From DASSTJ01 sp035707965 (lineage in GTDB: Bacteria > Actinomycetota > Actinomycetes > Actinomycetales > Angustibacteraceae), in the NCBI GenBank assembly GCA_035707965.1, contig DASSTJ010000078.1:1-43140 (forward strand): DNA of 43,140 bases, written 5' to 3'. Within the stretch, counting starts at the first letter, position 1. Each line of letters opens with the position of its first letter. Shown in pieces: positions 1 to 7,221 of the stretch. The notes beneath the pieces are model-generated. The model did no database searches. It had not been told where the DNA came from and saw nothing but the letters and a program-made list of their open reading frames with translations. The translations under genes and the position numbers were made by a program.

Positions 1-486
1 CTCACGGTCGAGCAGGCCTACACCCGGTACGTGCTGCGGGTCGACCCGTCGCTGTCCCAGGAGAACCTGCAGCAGCCTCTGGACGACGCGTCCATCGAGC
101 TGGGTGCCGTCTACCGCTCAGACACCGTGCGAGCGGACGCCGAACCCGAGGCACAGCTGGACGACCCACGCGCGCACAGCTGGGCGGCCGGCACGCGCGC
201 GCCTCATCTACCGCTTCCGAACGGCCGCTCGACGGTCGACGTCGCCGGGCACGGGTTCGCGGTGCTCGTCGACGGTGCCGGCGAGGACTGGCGCAAGGTG
301 GCAGACGAGGCAGAGCGGGAGCTCACGGTTCCCGTTGTCGTGCAGGAGGTGCAGGACGAGGCGTTGCAGGGAGCGGCACTCGTCCGTCCGGACGGTGTCA
401 TCGCCTGGCGCTCGAACGAGGCGGCGGCGGCGGCGTCCGACCTCACCGGCGTGCTTCGTGGGCTGCTGCACCGCTCGACCAGCTGA
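1..486 (+). CDS. FAD-dependent aromatic monooxygenase, C-terminal part (5' end outside window)
   Basis: The reading frame is open from base 1, so the start and the FAD-binding part lie upstream of the window. The last 161 residues are visible. They contain GTRAPHLPL, then a segment ending in ALVRPDGVIAWRS. This is the usual C-terminal thioredoxin-like domain of PheA/TfdB-family flavin monooxygenases, which hydroxylate phenolic or polyketide-type aromatic substrates using NAD(P)H and O2. The domain normally serves in dimer contacts and not in catalysis. The substrate cannot be told from this part. The next gene is convergent, and a short palindrome at 506-521 lies between them. Family assignment is fairly secure; exact function is not. 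Confidence 0.75.
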   Translation, partial: LTVEQAYTRYVLRVDPSLSQENLQQPLDDASIELGAVYRSDTVRADAEPEAQLDDPRAHSWAAGTRAPHLPLPNGRSTVDVAGHGFAVLVDGAGEDWRKVADEAERELTVPVVVQEVQDEALQGAALVRPDGVIAWRSNEAAAAASDLTGVLRGLLHRSTS

Positions 487-505
487 ATCACCCGTGCCAG
501 AGGTA

Positions 506-521
506 CGCGGTCTTGACCGCG
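506..521. terminator. Palindrome between convergent genes, possible weak terminator
   Basis: Seven-base inverted repeat CGCGGTC/GACCGCG with a TT centre, 20 bases after the monooxygenase stop and about 120 bases from the kinase stop on the other strand. No U-tract follows. It could equally be a protein-binding palindrome. The rest of 487-640 shows nothing I can identify. Confidence 0.3.
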
Positions 522-640
522 CCTACGCGTCGGGAGTGACGAATGTCGTTCGCCGACCTCGCCCTGTGGGCGTTCGGCAGGCGTCGTCGCGGAGGCTGAG
601 CAGGCAGCGCGCCGTGCCCTGCCTCGCGCCGAGCGCTGGG

Positions 641-1891
641 CTACTTCTTCTTGCCCTTGCCCTTGTGATGACCTTTCGCCTTGCCCGGCACCTTCTTCGA
701 GCTGTTGTCCTTCGCCTTCGGCTTGTGGGTGGCCGGCGCGACGACGGCCTTCGACGGGCTGCTGCGCGACACGGGCTCCACGGTGCTCGATGACGTGGTG
801 GTCGGCGTCCCCGCCGGTGTCGTCGCATCGACGGGCGGAGGAGACGCCGTACCCAACGAGGCCAGCACGATGACGAGCACCAGCGCAGCCGCGCCGCCCA
901 GCAGCGCGGCGATCCTGCGCCCGTGGCGGTTGCGCCAGGGTGCCGGGAGCGGCACGACGGCCAGGTGCCCGGTGCTCAGAGCCGCTGTCGCGTCGAGTGG
1001 CTGGACCGCGGTGCCCGGGTCGTCAGCCCCTGGGCTGGCGACGGCAGATCGGGACGACGCAGCCGCCGTCTGCCCGGACAGCGCCGCCGCGAACTCCTCG
1101 GGTGTCGGTCGCTGCGCCGGATCCGGCGACAGGGCGTGCGTGACGGCCGCGCGAACCGCAACCGGCAGGTCAGGACGTCGCACGTCGATCGGCACGTGCT
1201 CGCCGGAGAGCACCGCGTGGACGACGGCCGCGGGGGAGTCGCCGGTGAACGGCCGCGCGCCGGTGAACGCCTCGTACGCCATGATGCCGACCGACCAGAT
1301 GTCTGACGCCGGGGTCGCCGTCTGGCCCGCGGCCCGCTCAGGCGCCACGTACGCGAACGAGCCCAGCACCTCGCCGGTCCGGGTCAACGCGTCGCCACCG
1401 GCGCTCTTCGCGATGCCGAAGTCGCCCAGCTTCGGCACACCGTCGTCGGTCAGCATGACGTTGCCGGGCTTGACGTCGCGGTGCACGATGTCGAGCGCTC
1501 GCGCCTCGGCCAGCGCCTGCAGCACGGCGCAGAGCACCTGACGGGTCCGGCCGTCGTCCGCGCGGCCCCGGACCCGTGCGGTGTCACGAAGCTCGTCGGC
1601 CCAGGTGCGTCCGCTCATGCGCTCCAGCACGAGGTACGGGTCGCCGTCCGAGGAGAAGTCGTAGACCGTCACGACGTGCGGGGAGGACAACCGTGCGGCG
1701 GTGCGGGCCTCCTCGCAGAAGCGTTCGGCGCTCCAGTGGCTGTCGCTGTCAGGGTGCAGCACCTTGATCGCCACGGGACGCTGCAGGAGCTCGTCCCAGC
1801 CGTCATGCACCTCGGCTGACGCACCTCGCCCGAGGGACGCCCCTACGACGTACCGGCCACCCAGGCGTGTGCCTTGGTCAGCCACGGACAC
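641..1891 (-). CDS. Membrane-anchored Ser/Thr protein kinase (PknB-type, no PASTA domains)
   Basis: Eukaryotic-type protein kinase of about 416 residues. Visible motifs, counted from the GTG start at 1891, are a glycine-rich loop GRGASAEV (21-28), catalytic Lys43 in AIKV, HRDVKPGN (137-144), DFG (157-159) and APE (183-185), all intact, so it should be active. A single membrane segment (RIAALLGGAAALVLVIVLAS) follows the kinase and a linker. Outside the membrane is only a Pro/Thr/Ser-rich stretch ending in a strongly basic Lys/Gly/His tail, and no PASTA or other sensor domain. The GTG at 1891 was chosen because GGGGAG lies 9 bases upstream; an in-frame ATG at 1972 would add 27 residues with no clear ribosome site. 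Divergent from the larA-like gene. Substrates are unknown. Confidence 0.9.
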   Translation of the reverse strand: MSVADQGTRLGGRYVVGASLGRGASAEVHDGWDELLQRPVAIKVLHPDSDSHWSAERFCEEARTAARLSSPHVVTVYDFSSDGDPYLVLERMSGRTWADELRDTARVRGRADDGRTRQVLCAVLQALAEARALDIVHRDVKPGNVMLTDDGVPKLGDFGIAKSAGGDALTRTGEVLGSFAYVAPERAAGQTATPASDIWSVGIMAYEAFTGARPFTGDSPAAVVHAVLSGEHVPIDVRRPDLPVAVRAAVTHALSPDPAQRPTPEEFAAALSGQTAAASSRSAVASPGADDPGTAVQPLDATAALSTGHLAVVPLPAPWRNRHGRRIAALLGGAAALVLVIVLASLGTASPPPVDATTPAGTPTTTSSSTVEPVSRSSPSKAVVAPATHKPKAKDNSSKKVPGKAKGHHKGKGKKK

Positions 1892-2022
1892 AGTTGATCG
1901 CTCCCCGTTCGATGCTTCACTCGACAGCCCCCGACGCCCGGTCCACGCTACCGAGCCCACGGGTATCCGCATCTCGAGCGAGCGCCCTTGCGGTCGTCCT
2001 CGACGCAGCGGAGGCTGCAGGC

Positions 2023-3300
2023 ATGACCGACACCCTGGGCGCGCCGACCACCGCGTCGTTGATCGGCGGCCCGGGACAGGTGCTCAGTCAGGACGAGGTC
2101 ACGCAGTTCGTGCACGACCAGCTCGACGCGGTCGATGTCGACGGTCGCAGCGTGTGCGTCGTCGTGCCCGACGGCACGCGCAGCTGCCCGCTGCCGCTGC
2201 TCATGCGGGCCGTGCACGGGGCGCTCACCGGCCGCGCCAGCGCGGTGACCGTGCTCGTGGCCCTCGGGACGCACGCCGCCATGAGCGACGAGCACCTGGC
2301 CCGGCACCTGGGCTACGAACCGGGTCACGCCGAGGACGTCTACCCCGGCACGACGATCGTCAACCACGAGTGGTGGAGGCCAGAGACCTTTGCCGACCTG
2401 GGGCACATCGGTGCCGGCCGCATGTCGGACCTCTCCGGCGGGCTCCTGCACCAGGGTGTCGACGTCCGCCTGAACCGTGCCGTCGTCGAGAACGACGTCG
2501 CTCTCGTCGTCGGACCGGTCTTCCCGCACGAGGTCGTCGGGTTCTCCGGTGGCAACAAGTACTTCTTCCCCGGTGTGGGCGGCCAGGACGTCATCGACGT
2601 GTCCCACTGGCTCGGCGCGTTGATCACGAGCGCCGAGATCATCGGAACCCGTGGCATCACACCGGTTCGGGCCCTCATCGACGAGGCGGCGGACCTGATC
2701 CCGTCGCAGAAGCTGGCGTTCAGCGCCATCGTGCGGTCGGGCAGCGACGAGCTGCACGCCCTCGCCTTCGGCGACACGCAGTCCTCGTGGCACGCCGCCG
2801 CGGACGTCGCCGCCGAGACGCACGTGCACTACCTCGACACGCCGGTCTCCCGCGTGCTGTCCGTCATGCCGCGCAAGTACGACGACATCTGGACGGCAGC
2901 CAAGGGGTTCTACAAGCTCGAGCCGGTGGTCGCCGACGGCGGCGAGGTCATCATCTACGCGCCGCACATCACCGAGATCTCCGCGATGCACCCCGAGATC
3001 AACGAGATCGGCTACCACTGCCGCGACTACTTCATGAAGCAGTGGGACCGTTTCTCTGACTACCACTGGGGGGTGCTTGCTCACTCCACGCACCTGCGGG
3101 GAGCAGGCACGTGGGACCCGGAGCAGGGCGAGCACGACCGCGTGCGCGTCACGCTGGCGACGGGTATCGGGGAGGACGTCGTCCGCCACGCCAACCTGGG
3201 CTACCTCGACCCGGACGACGTCGACGTCGCGGCGTTCGGGGCCGACCCCGACACGTTCGTCGTGCCCAACGCCGGCGAGGTGCTGTACCGCCTGCGCTGA
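2023..3300 (+). CDS. larA: LarA-family nickel-dependent racemase (lactate racemase-like)
   Basis: 425-residue protein of the LarA/DUF2088 family, cytoplasmic enzymes that interconvert 2-hydroxyacid enantiomers with a covalently bound nickel-pincer nucleotide. The signature HEVVGFSGGNKYFFPG is present. His84, His169, Lys179 and His195 match the catalytic and nickel ligands of Lactiplantibacillus LarA (His108, His174, Lys184, His200); the spacings 169-179-195 are identical to that enzyme. Start ATG 2023 has a GGAGG about 9 bases upstream. The cofactor genes larB, larC and larE are not in the window, so they must be elsewhere. The family includes racemases and epimerases for several hydroxyacids, so lactate is only one possible substrate. 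It is divergent from the kinase and convergent with a permease relic. Confidence 0.85.
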   Translation: MTDTLGAPTTASLIGGPGQVLSQDEVTQFVHDQLDAVDVDGRSVCVVVPDGTRSCPLPLLMRAVHGALTGRASAVTVLVALGTHAAMSDEHLARHLGYEPGHAEDVYPGTTIVNHEWWRPETFADLGHIGAGRMSDLSGGLLHQGVDVRLNRAVVENDVALVVGPVFPHEVVGFSGGNKYFFPGVGGQDVIDVSHWLGALITSAEIIGTRGITPVRALIDEAADLIPSQKLAFSAIVRSGSDELHALAFGDTQSSWHAAADVAAETHVHYLDTPVSRVLSVMPRKYDDIWTAAKGFYKLEPVVADGGEVIIYAPHITEISAMHPEINEIGYHCRDYFMKQWDRFSDYHWGVLAHSTHLRGAGTWDPEQGEHDRVRVTLATGIGEDVVRHANLGYLDPDDVDVAAFGADPDTFVVPNAGEVLYRLR

Positions 3301-3305
3301 GGCGA

Positions 3306-3345
3306 GACCGGTCCGTCAGGCTCGGGCCGGCGAAGTCGACCGGTC
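3306..3345. terminator. Possible stem between convergent larA and gntP relic
   Basis: GACCGGTC occurs at 3306-3313 and again at 3338-3345. The octamer is self-complementary, so the two copies can pair across a 24-base loop. It sits directly after the larA stop and overlaps the stop codon of the permease relic. Weak evidence, since no U-tract is present. Confidence 0.25.
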
Positions 3346-3616
3346 AGATCACCAGGTCGAGCAGCAGCGCGCCGACCAGACCGACGACGGAGATGATCGT
3401 CTCCATCACCGACCAGCTCTCGATGGTCTCCGAGACGCTCAGGCCGAAGTAGTGCTTGATCATCCAGAAGCCGACGTCGTTGACGTGCGAGAAGAACAAC
3501 GAGCGGGCACCGATGGCCAGCACGATCAGCGAGACCTCCGGCGTGGCCAGGTGGCCGGCCAGCGGTGCCACGATGCCCGCCGCGGTGATCGAGACCGTCG
3601 CCGACCCGGTGGCCAC
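3344..3616 (-). pseudogene. gntP-family gluconate permease, C-terminal relic
   Basis: Only about 90 residues match: VATGSATVSITAAGIVAPL, then FFSHVNDVGFWMIKHYFGLS and METIISVVGLVG up to a normal stop. This is the conserved end of GntP-family gluconate:H+ symporters, which are normally about 440-470 residues with many membrane segments. Upstream of roughly 3616 the similarity ends abruptly and the frame runs into low-complexity sequence without a start or ribosome site. The remaining three quarters of the gene are gone, so this is a deletion remnant. The kept part still reads cleanly with no stop, which suggests a fairly recent event. The break lies about 140 bases from the operator of the next gene. 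Confidence 0.85.
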
Positions 3617-3755
3617 CGGGTTGCCCGACCCGCCTCCGTCGCCTGCTCGGTCCGATGCTCGTGACGTGCCCGCGACCTGGCAGCGCGTGCGCAGCGTCGC
3701 GGTCATCGAGGAATGGGCGGCGAGCTGGCGCGGTTGTGCGGGTCGAGAGCTAATG

Positions 3756-3769
3756 CTTGAATGTTCAAG
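3756..3769. promoter_or_regulatory. Operator-like palindrome CTTGAATGTTCAAG upstream of DODA dioxygenase
   Basis: Perfect 6-base arms CTTGAA/TTCAAG around TG, 16 bases before the ATG of the dioxygenase gene and just before its ribosome site. TTGAA-n-TTCAA palindromes are typical of MarR-type and some other winged-helix repressors that control quinone- or phenol-responsive dioxygenases. The repressor gene is not adjacent. The function is inferred from motif and position only. Confidence 0.5.
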
Positions 3770-3785
3770 TACTGAGGAGGACCGC

Positions 3786-4667
3786 ATGAGCTCGATCTTC
3801 GACCCAGACGTCCCAGCAGGAGCCTTCGACGAGTTCGAGCTGGAGGCGGGGCCGACGAGCGCCGCGCAGCCGCTCTGGACGCCGGACGACGGCCCGCTGC
3901 CGTCCCTGTACATCAGCCATGGCGCCCCGCCGCTGCTGGACGACCGCGAGTGGATGGACCGTCTCTTCGCCTGGTCGCAGAGCATGCCGAAGCCCAGGGC
4001 CGTGCTGATCGTCAGCGCGCACTGGGAGGCCGCACCGCTCATGCTGTCCGCGACCGACGCCGCCACGCCCCTCGTCTACGACTTCGGCGGGTTCGACCGC
4101 CGGTACTACGAGCTGACCTACCCGACGCCCGACGCGTCTGCGCTGGCCCGTCAGGTCGCTGGCGTGATGCCCGCCGCCGAGCCGGTGCACCAGCACAGCC
4201 GTCGTGGCCTCGACCACGGCGCGTGGGTGCCGCTCAAGGTCATGTACCCGCTCGCCGACGTGCCGGTGCTGCAGCTCAGCATCCCCACGCACGACCCGGA
4301 CAAGCTGCTGGAGCTGGGACGTCGGCTCCGGCCGCTCCGCGACGAGGGCGTGCTGGTGATCGGCTCCGGCTTCATGACGCACGGGCTGCCGTACCTGACC
4401 AGGGAGATGGTGGTCGACAACGTCGCGCCAGGCTGGTCGCGCGACTTCGACGCGTGGGCCGCGGAGAAGATCGCCGCCGGCGACGTGGACGGGCTGGCGA
4501 GCTACGAGTCGCAGGCACCCGGCGTCCGGTACGCGCACCCGACCGTCGACCACTACGTGCCGCTGTTCGTCACCCTCGGTGCGGCGAGCGACCCCGAGCA
4601 GGCCGGCGAGACCGTGATGGACGGGTTCAAGATGGGCCTGGCGCGCCGGTCCCTCCAGCTCGCCTGA
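3786..4667 (+). CDS. DODA-type class III extradiol ring-cleavage dioxygenase
   Basis: 293 residues, LigB superfamily, DODA/YgiD branch. These are cytoplasmic metalloenzymes that open catechol-type rings with O2; YgiD acts on L-DOPA, but the natural substrate of most bacterial members is unknown. Visible are LYISHGAP (His45), IVSAHW (His79), GLDHGAW (His144), GSGFMTHG and VDHYVPL, covering the metal-site and active-site histidines. There is an N-terminal extension of about 37 residues before the domain, rich in acidic residues. ATG 3786 is preceded by GAGGAGG at 3774-3780, an excellent ribosome site. A palindromic operator overlaps the leader, suggesting repression released by aromatic or electrophilic compounds. 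A long hairpin follows the gene. Confidence 0.9.
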   Translation: MSSIFDPDVPAGAFDEFELEAGPTSAAQPLWTPDDGPLPSLYISHGAPPLLDDREWMDRLFAWSQSMPKPRAVLIVSAHWEAAPLMLSATDAATPLVYDFGGFDRRYYELTYPTPDASALARQVAGVMPAAEPVHQHSRRGLDHGAWVPLKVMYPLADVPVLQLSIPTHDPDKLLELGRRLRPLRDEGVLVIGSGFMTHGLPYLTREMVVDNVAPGWSRDFDAWAAEKIAAGDVDGLASYESQAPGVRYAHPTVDHYVPLFVTLGAASDPEQAGETVMDGFKMGLARRSLQLA

Positions 4668-4680
4668 CGCTCCCCGCTCG

Positions 4681-4740
4681 ACTTCTGATGACTTTCGTAC
4701 CTCTCAGCGCGCCTGGAGAGGTACCAAAGGCATCAGAAGT
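4681..4740. terminator. Long hairpin between convergent genes (25-bp stem)
   Basis: The 60 bases form a near-perfect inverted repeat: 25-base arms with only two mismatches and a 10-base loop AGCGCGCCTG. The outer ten pairs are ACTTCTGATG/CATCAGAAGT. It lies 13 bases after the dioxygenase stop and 44 bases from the gdhA stop on the other strand. It is much less GC-rich than its surroundings and has no U-tract. It probably ends transcription from both sides, or is a member of a palindromic repeat family. Confidence 0.7.
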
Positions 4741-4784
4741 GCCACGTGGAGGCCTGGGGACGGCGGCGGCGGCTGCCCGGCGGG

Positions 4785-6134
4785 TCAGACGAGGCCGAGG
4801 GCGTGCATCGCGTCGGCGACGCGCAGGAAGCCCGCGATGTTGGCGCCCACGACCAGGTCGCCCGGTGCCCCGTACTGCTCGGCCGTCTCGGCACAGCGCG
4901 TGTGGATGTCGCGCATGAGCTCGTCGAGCCGTGCCTCGGTGTGCTCGAAGGACCAGCTGTCACGTGACGCGTTCTGCTGCATCTCGAGAGCGCTCGTCGC
5001 CACGCCACCGGCGTTCGCGGCCTTGCCGGGGCCGAAGCCCACGCCGGCCTCCTGCAGCACGGTGACGGCGGCCGGAGTCGTCGGCATGTTGGCGCCCTCG
5101 GCCACGACCAGGCAGCCGTTCTCGACCAGCGTCCGGGCTCCCCGCTCGGGCAGCTCGTTCTGCGTGGCCGACGGCAGCGCGACGTCGCAGGGGACGTCCC
5201 AGATCGAGCCGCCGGCGACGTAGGACGCGTGCGACACCCGGTCCGCGTAGGCGCTGATCCGAGCGCGCTCCACCTCTTTGAGCTGCTTGAGCAGCTCGAG
5301 GTCGATGCCCTTCTCGTCGACGACGTAGCCGGACGAGTCGGAGCAGGCCACGACCCGCCCGCCGAGCTCGTGCACCTTCTCGACGGCGTAGATCGCGACG
5401 TTGCCGGACCCCGACACCACGACCGAACGGCCGTCGAACGAGGTGCCTCGCGCAGCCAGCATCTGCTCCGCGAAGATCGCGACGCCGTAGCCGGTCGCCT
5501 CCGTGCGCACGCGTGCCCCGCCCCAGGTGAGGCCCTTGCCGGTCAGCACACCCGACTCGTAGCGGTTGGTGATGCGCTTGTACTGGCCGAAGAGGTAGCC
5601 GATCTCGCGCGTGCCCACGCCGATGTCACCAGCGGGGACGTCGGTGTACTCGCCGAGGTGCCGGTACAGCTCGGTCATGAAGGACTGGCAGAAGCGCATG
5701 ATCTCTGAGTCGGACCGGCCCTTGGGGTCGAAGTCCGAGCCGCCCTTGCCGCCGCCGATGGGCATGCCGGTGAGGGCGTTCTTGAAGATCTGCTCGAAGC
5801 CGAGGAACTTGATGATGCCGAGGTTCACGGAGGGGTGGAACCGCAGGCCGCCCTTGTACGGGCCGAGCGCGGAGTTGAACTCGACGCGCATGCCGCGGTT
5901 GATGTGCACCTCGCCGGCGTCGTCCTCCCACGGCACGCGGAAGATGATCTGCCGCTCCGGCTCGCAGATGCGCTCGATCGTCTTGCGCTCCACGTACTCG
6001 GGGTGGCGCTCGAGCACCGGGGCGAGCGAGCCGAGGACCTCGCGCACCGCCTGGTGGAACTCCGTCTCCGCAGGGTTCCGCCGCAGCACGTCCTCGTAGA
6101 CCTGCCCCATCCGCCCGGTGAGCTCGCTCGTCAT
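4785..6134 (-). CDS. gdhA: NADP-type glutamate dehydrogenase
   Basis: 449 residues, the usual length of hexameric bacterial GDH (EC 1.4.1.4), which makes glutamate from 2-oxoglutarate and ammonium in the cytoplasm. Landmarks are YKGGLRFHPSVN, then GMPIGGGKGGSDFDPKG with the substrate-binding lysines, DVPAGDIGVGTREIGYLFGQY, and the Rossmann segment VVVSGSGNVAIYAVEK. The sequence resembles the small NADP-dependent class throughout. ATG 6134 gives the family's normal N-terminus (MTSELTGRMG); an ATG at 6173 would add 13 residues lacking similarity. Divergent from the DUF72 gene, with only about 50 bases between them. Confidence in the family is very high; NADP preference is inferred from the subfamily. 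Confidence 0.95.
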   Translation of the reverse strand: MTSELTGRMGQVYEDVLRRNPAETEFHQAVREVLGSLAPVLERHPEYVERKTIERICEPERQIIFRVPWEDDAGEVHINRGMRVEFNSALGPYKGGLRFHPSVNLGIIKFLGFEQIFKNALTGMPIGGGKGGSDFDPKGRSDSEIMRFCQSFMTELYRHLGEYTDVPAGDIGVGTREIGYLFGQYKRITNRYESGVLTGKGLTWGGARVRTEATGYGVAIFAEQMLAARGTSFDGRSVVVSGSGNVAIYAVEKVHELGGRVVACSDSSGYVVDEKGIDLELLKQLKEVERARISAYADRVSHASYVAGGSIWDVPCDVALPSATQNELPERGARTLVENGCLVVAEGANMPTTPAAVTVLQEAGVGFGPGKAANAGGVATSALEMQQNASRDSWSFEHTEARLDELMRDIHTRCAETAEQYGAPGDLVVGANIAGFLRVADAMHALGLV

Positions 6135-6184
6135 GGCGTCCAGGATGCCCTCTTCTCGGCAGTCGAGAAGCATAGGGTCAGCAT

Positions 6185-7120
6185 GTGGGCGGTTCCGTGT
6201 GGCACGGTGAGCGCGCCAGCGGCGCGTTCCACATCGGCATCAGCGGCTGGACGTACGCCCCGTGGCGCGGCGTGTTCTACCCGAAGGGCCTGCCGCACAA
6301 GCGCGAGCTCGAGCACGCCTCGCGCCGACTGTGCTCCATCGAGATCAACGGCTCGTTCTACTCGCTGCAGCGGCCGACGTCCTACGCCGCCTGGCGGGAG
6401 GTGACGCCGCCCGGCTTCGTCTTCTCCGTCAAGGGTGGCCGCTTCATCACGCACATGAAGAAGCTCGCGGGCGTCGAGGTGCCGATCGCGAACTTCTTCG
6501 CGTCCGGGGTGCTGGCGCTCGGCGACCGGCTCGGTCCGATCCTGTGGCAGCTGCCACCGAACCTCGGCTTCGACGCCGACCGACTGGCGGCGTTCTTCGC
6601 GCTGCTGCCGCGGACGACGACGGCGGCTGCCGAGCTCGCCAAGGGTCACGACGAACGGCTGGCGGGTCGGTCCTTCACGCAGGCGCTCACCGACCGGCCG
6701 GTCCGGCACGCGCTGGAGGTCCGGCACCCGAGCTTCGAGGTGCCGGAGTTCGTCGACCTGTTGCGCGCCAACGACATCGCCCTCGTCTGCGCGGACACCG
6801 CAGGCACCTGGCCGATGCTGGACGACGTCACCTCCGACTTCGTGTACGTGCGGCTGCACGGAGCCGAGGAGCTCTACACCAGCGGCTACACACCGGCCGA
6901 GCTCGACCGCTGGGCGCAGCGGGCCCAGGTGTGGGCGCACGGTGGCACCCCGCAGGGCGGGCGAACGCTCGCGCCACCTGCCGACGTCCGCCCTCGCGAC
7001 GTGTACGTGTACTTCGACAACGACGTGAAGGTGCACGCCCCGTTCGACGCGATCGCGCTGGCCGAGCGGCTCGGCACCACGTCGTTGGACGACGGACCGC
7101 ACCCGCCGCGCCCGACCTGA
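6185..7120 (+). CDS. DUF72 family protein
   Basis: 311 residues with the family hallmarks HIGISGWTYAPWRGVFYPKG near the start, EINGSFYSLQRPTSYAAW, and a C-terminal VYVYFDNDVKVHAPFDA. DUF72 proteins adopt a TIM-barrel-like fold and are widespread, but their biochemical activity is not established. Start is taken as GTG 6185; a GTG four codons on is equally possible, since no strong ribosome site is visible. Divergently transcribed from gdhA. Soluble, with no signal peptide or membrane segment. Confidence 0.85.
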   Translation: MGGSVWHGERASGAFHIGISGWTYAPWRGVFYPKGLPHKRELEHASRRLCSIEINGSFYSLQRPTSYAAWREVTPPGFVFSVKGGRFITHMKKLAGVEVPIANFFASGVLALGDRLGPILWQLPPNLGFDADRLAAFFALLPRTTTAAAELAKGHDERLAGRSFTQALTDRPVRHALEVRHPSFEVPEFVDLLRANDIALVCADTAGTWPMLDDVTSDFVYVRLHGAEELYTSGYTPAELDRWAQRAQVWAHGGTPQGGRTLAPPADVRPRDVYVYFDNDVKVHAPFDAIALAERLGTTSLDDGPHPPRPT

Positions 7121-7221
7121 CCCGCCGCCCGGGGGCTCAGTGAGAGCAGCTCGACGCGACGCGTCGTGCGCCCCGGCGAGTCGTGGTCTCTCGACGAGCG
7201 GGGCGAGGGCCATGACACCGT

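Noticed and set aside
3617..3755. Possible remnant of a MarR-type repressor gene near the dioxygenase operator
   Set aside because: No frame on either strand shows a helix-turn-helix or any recognisable fragment.
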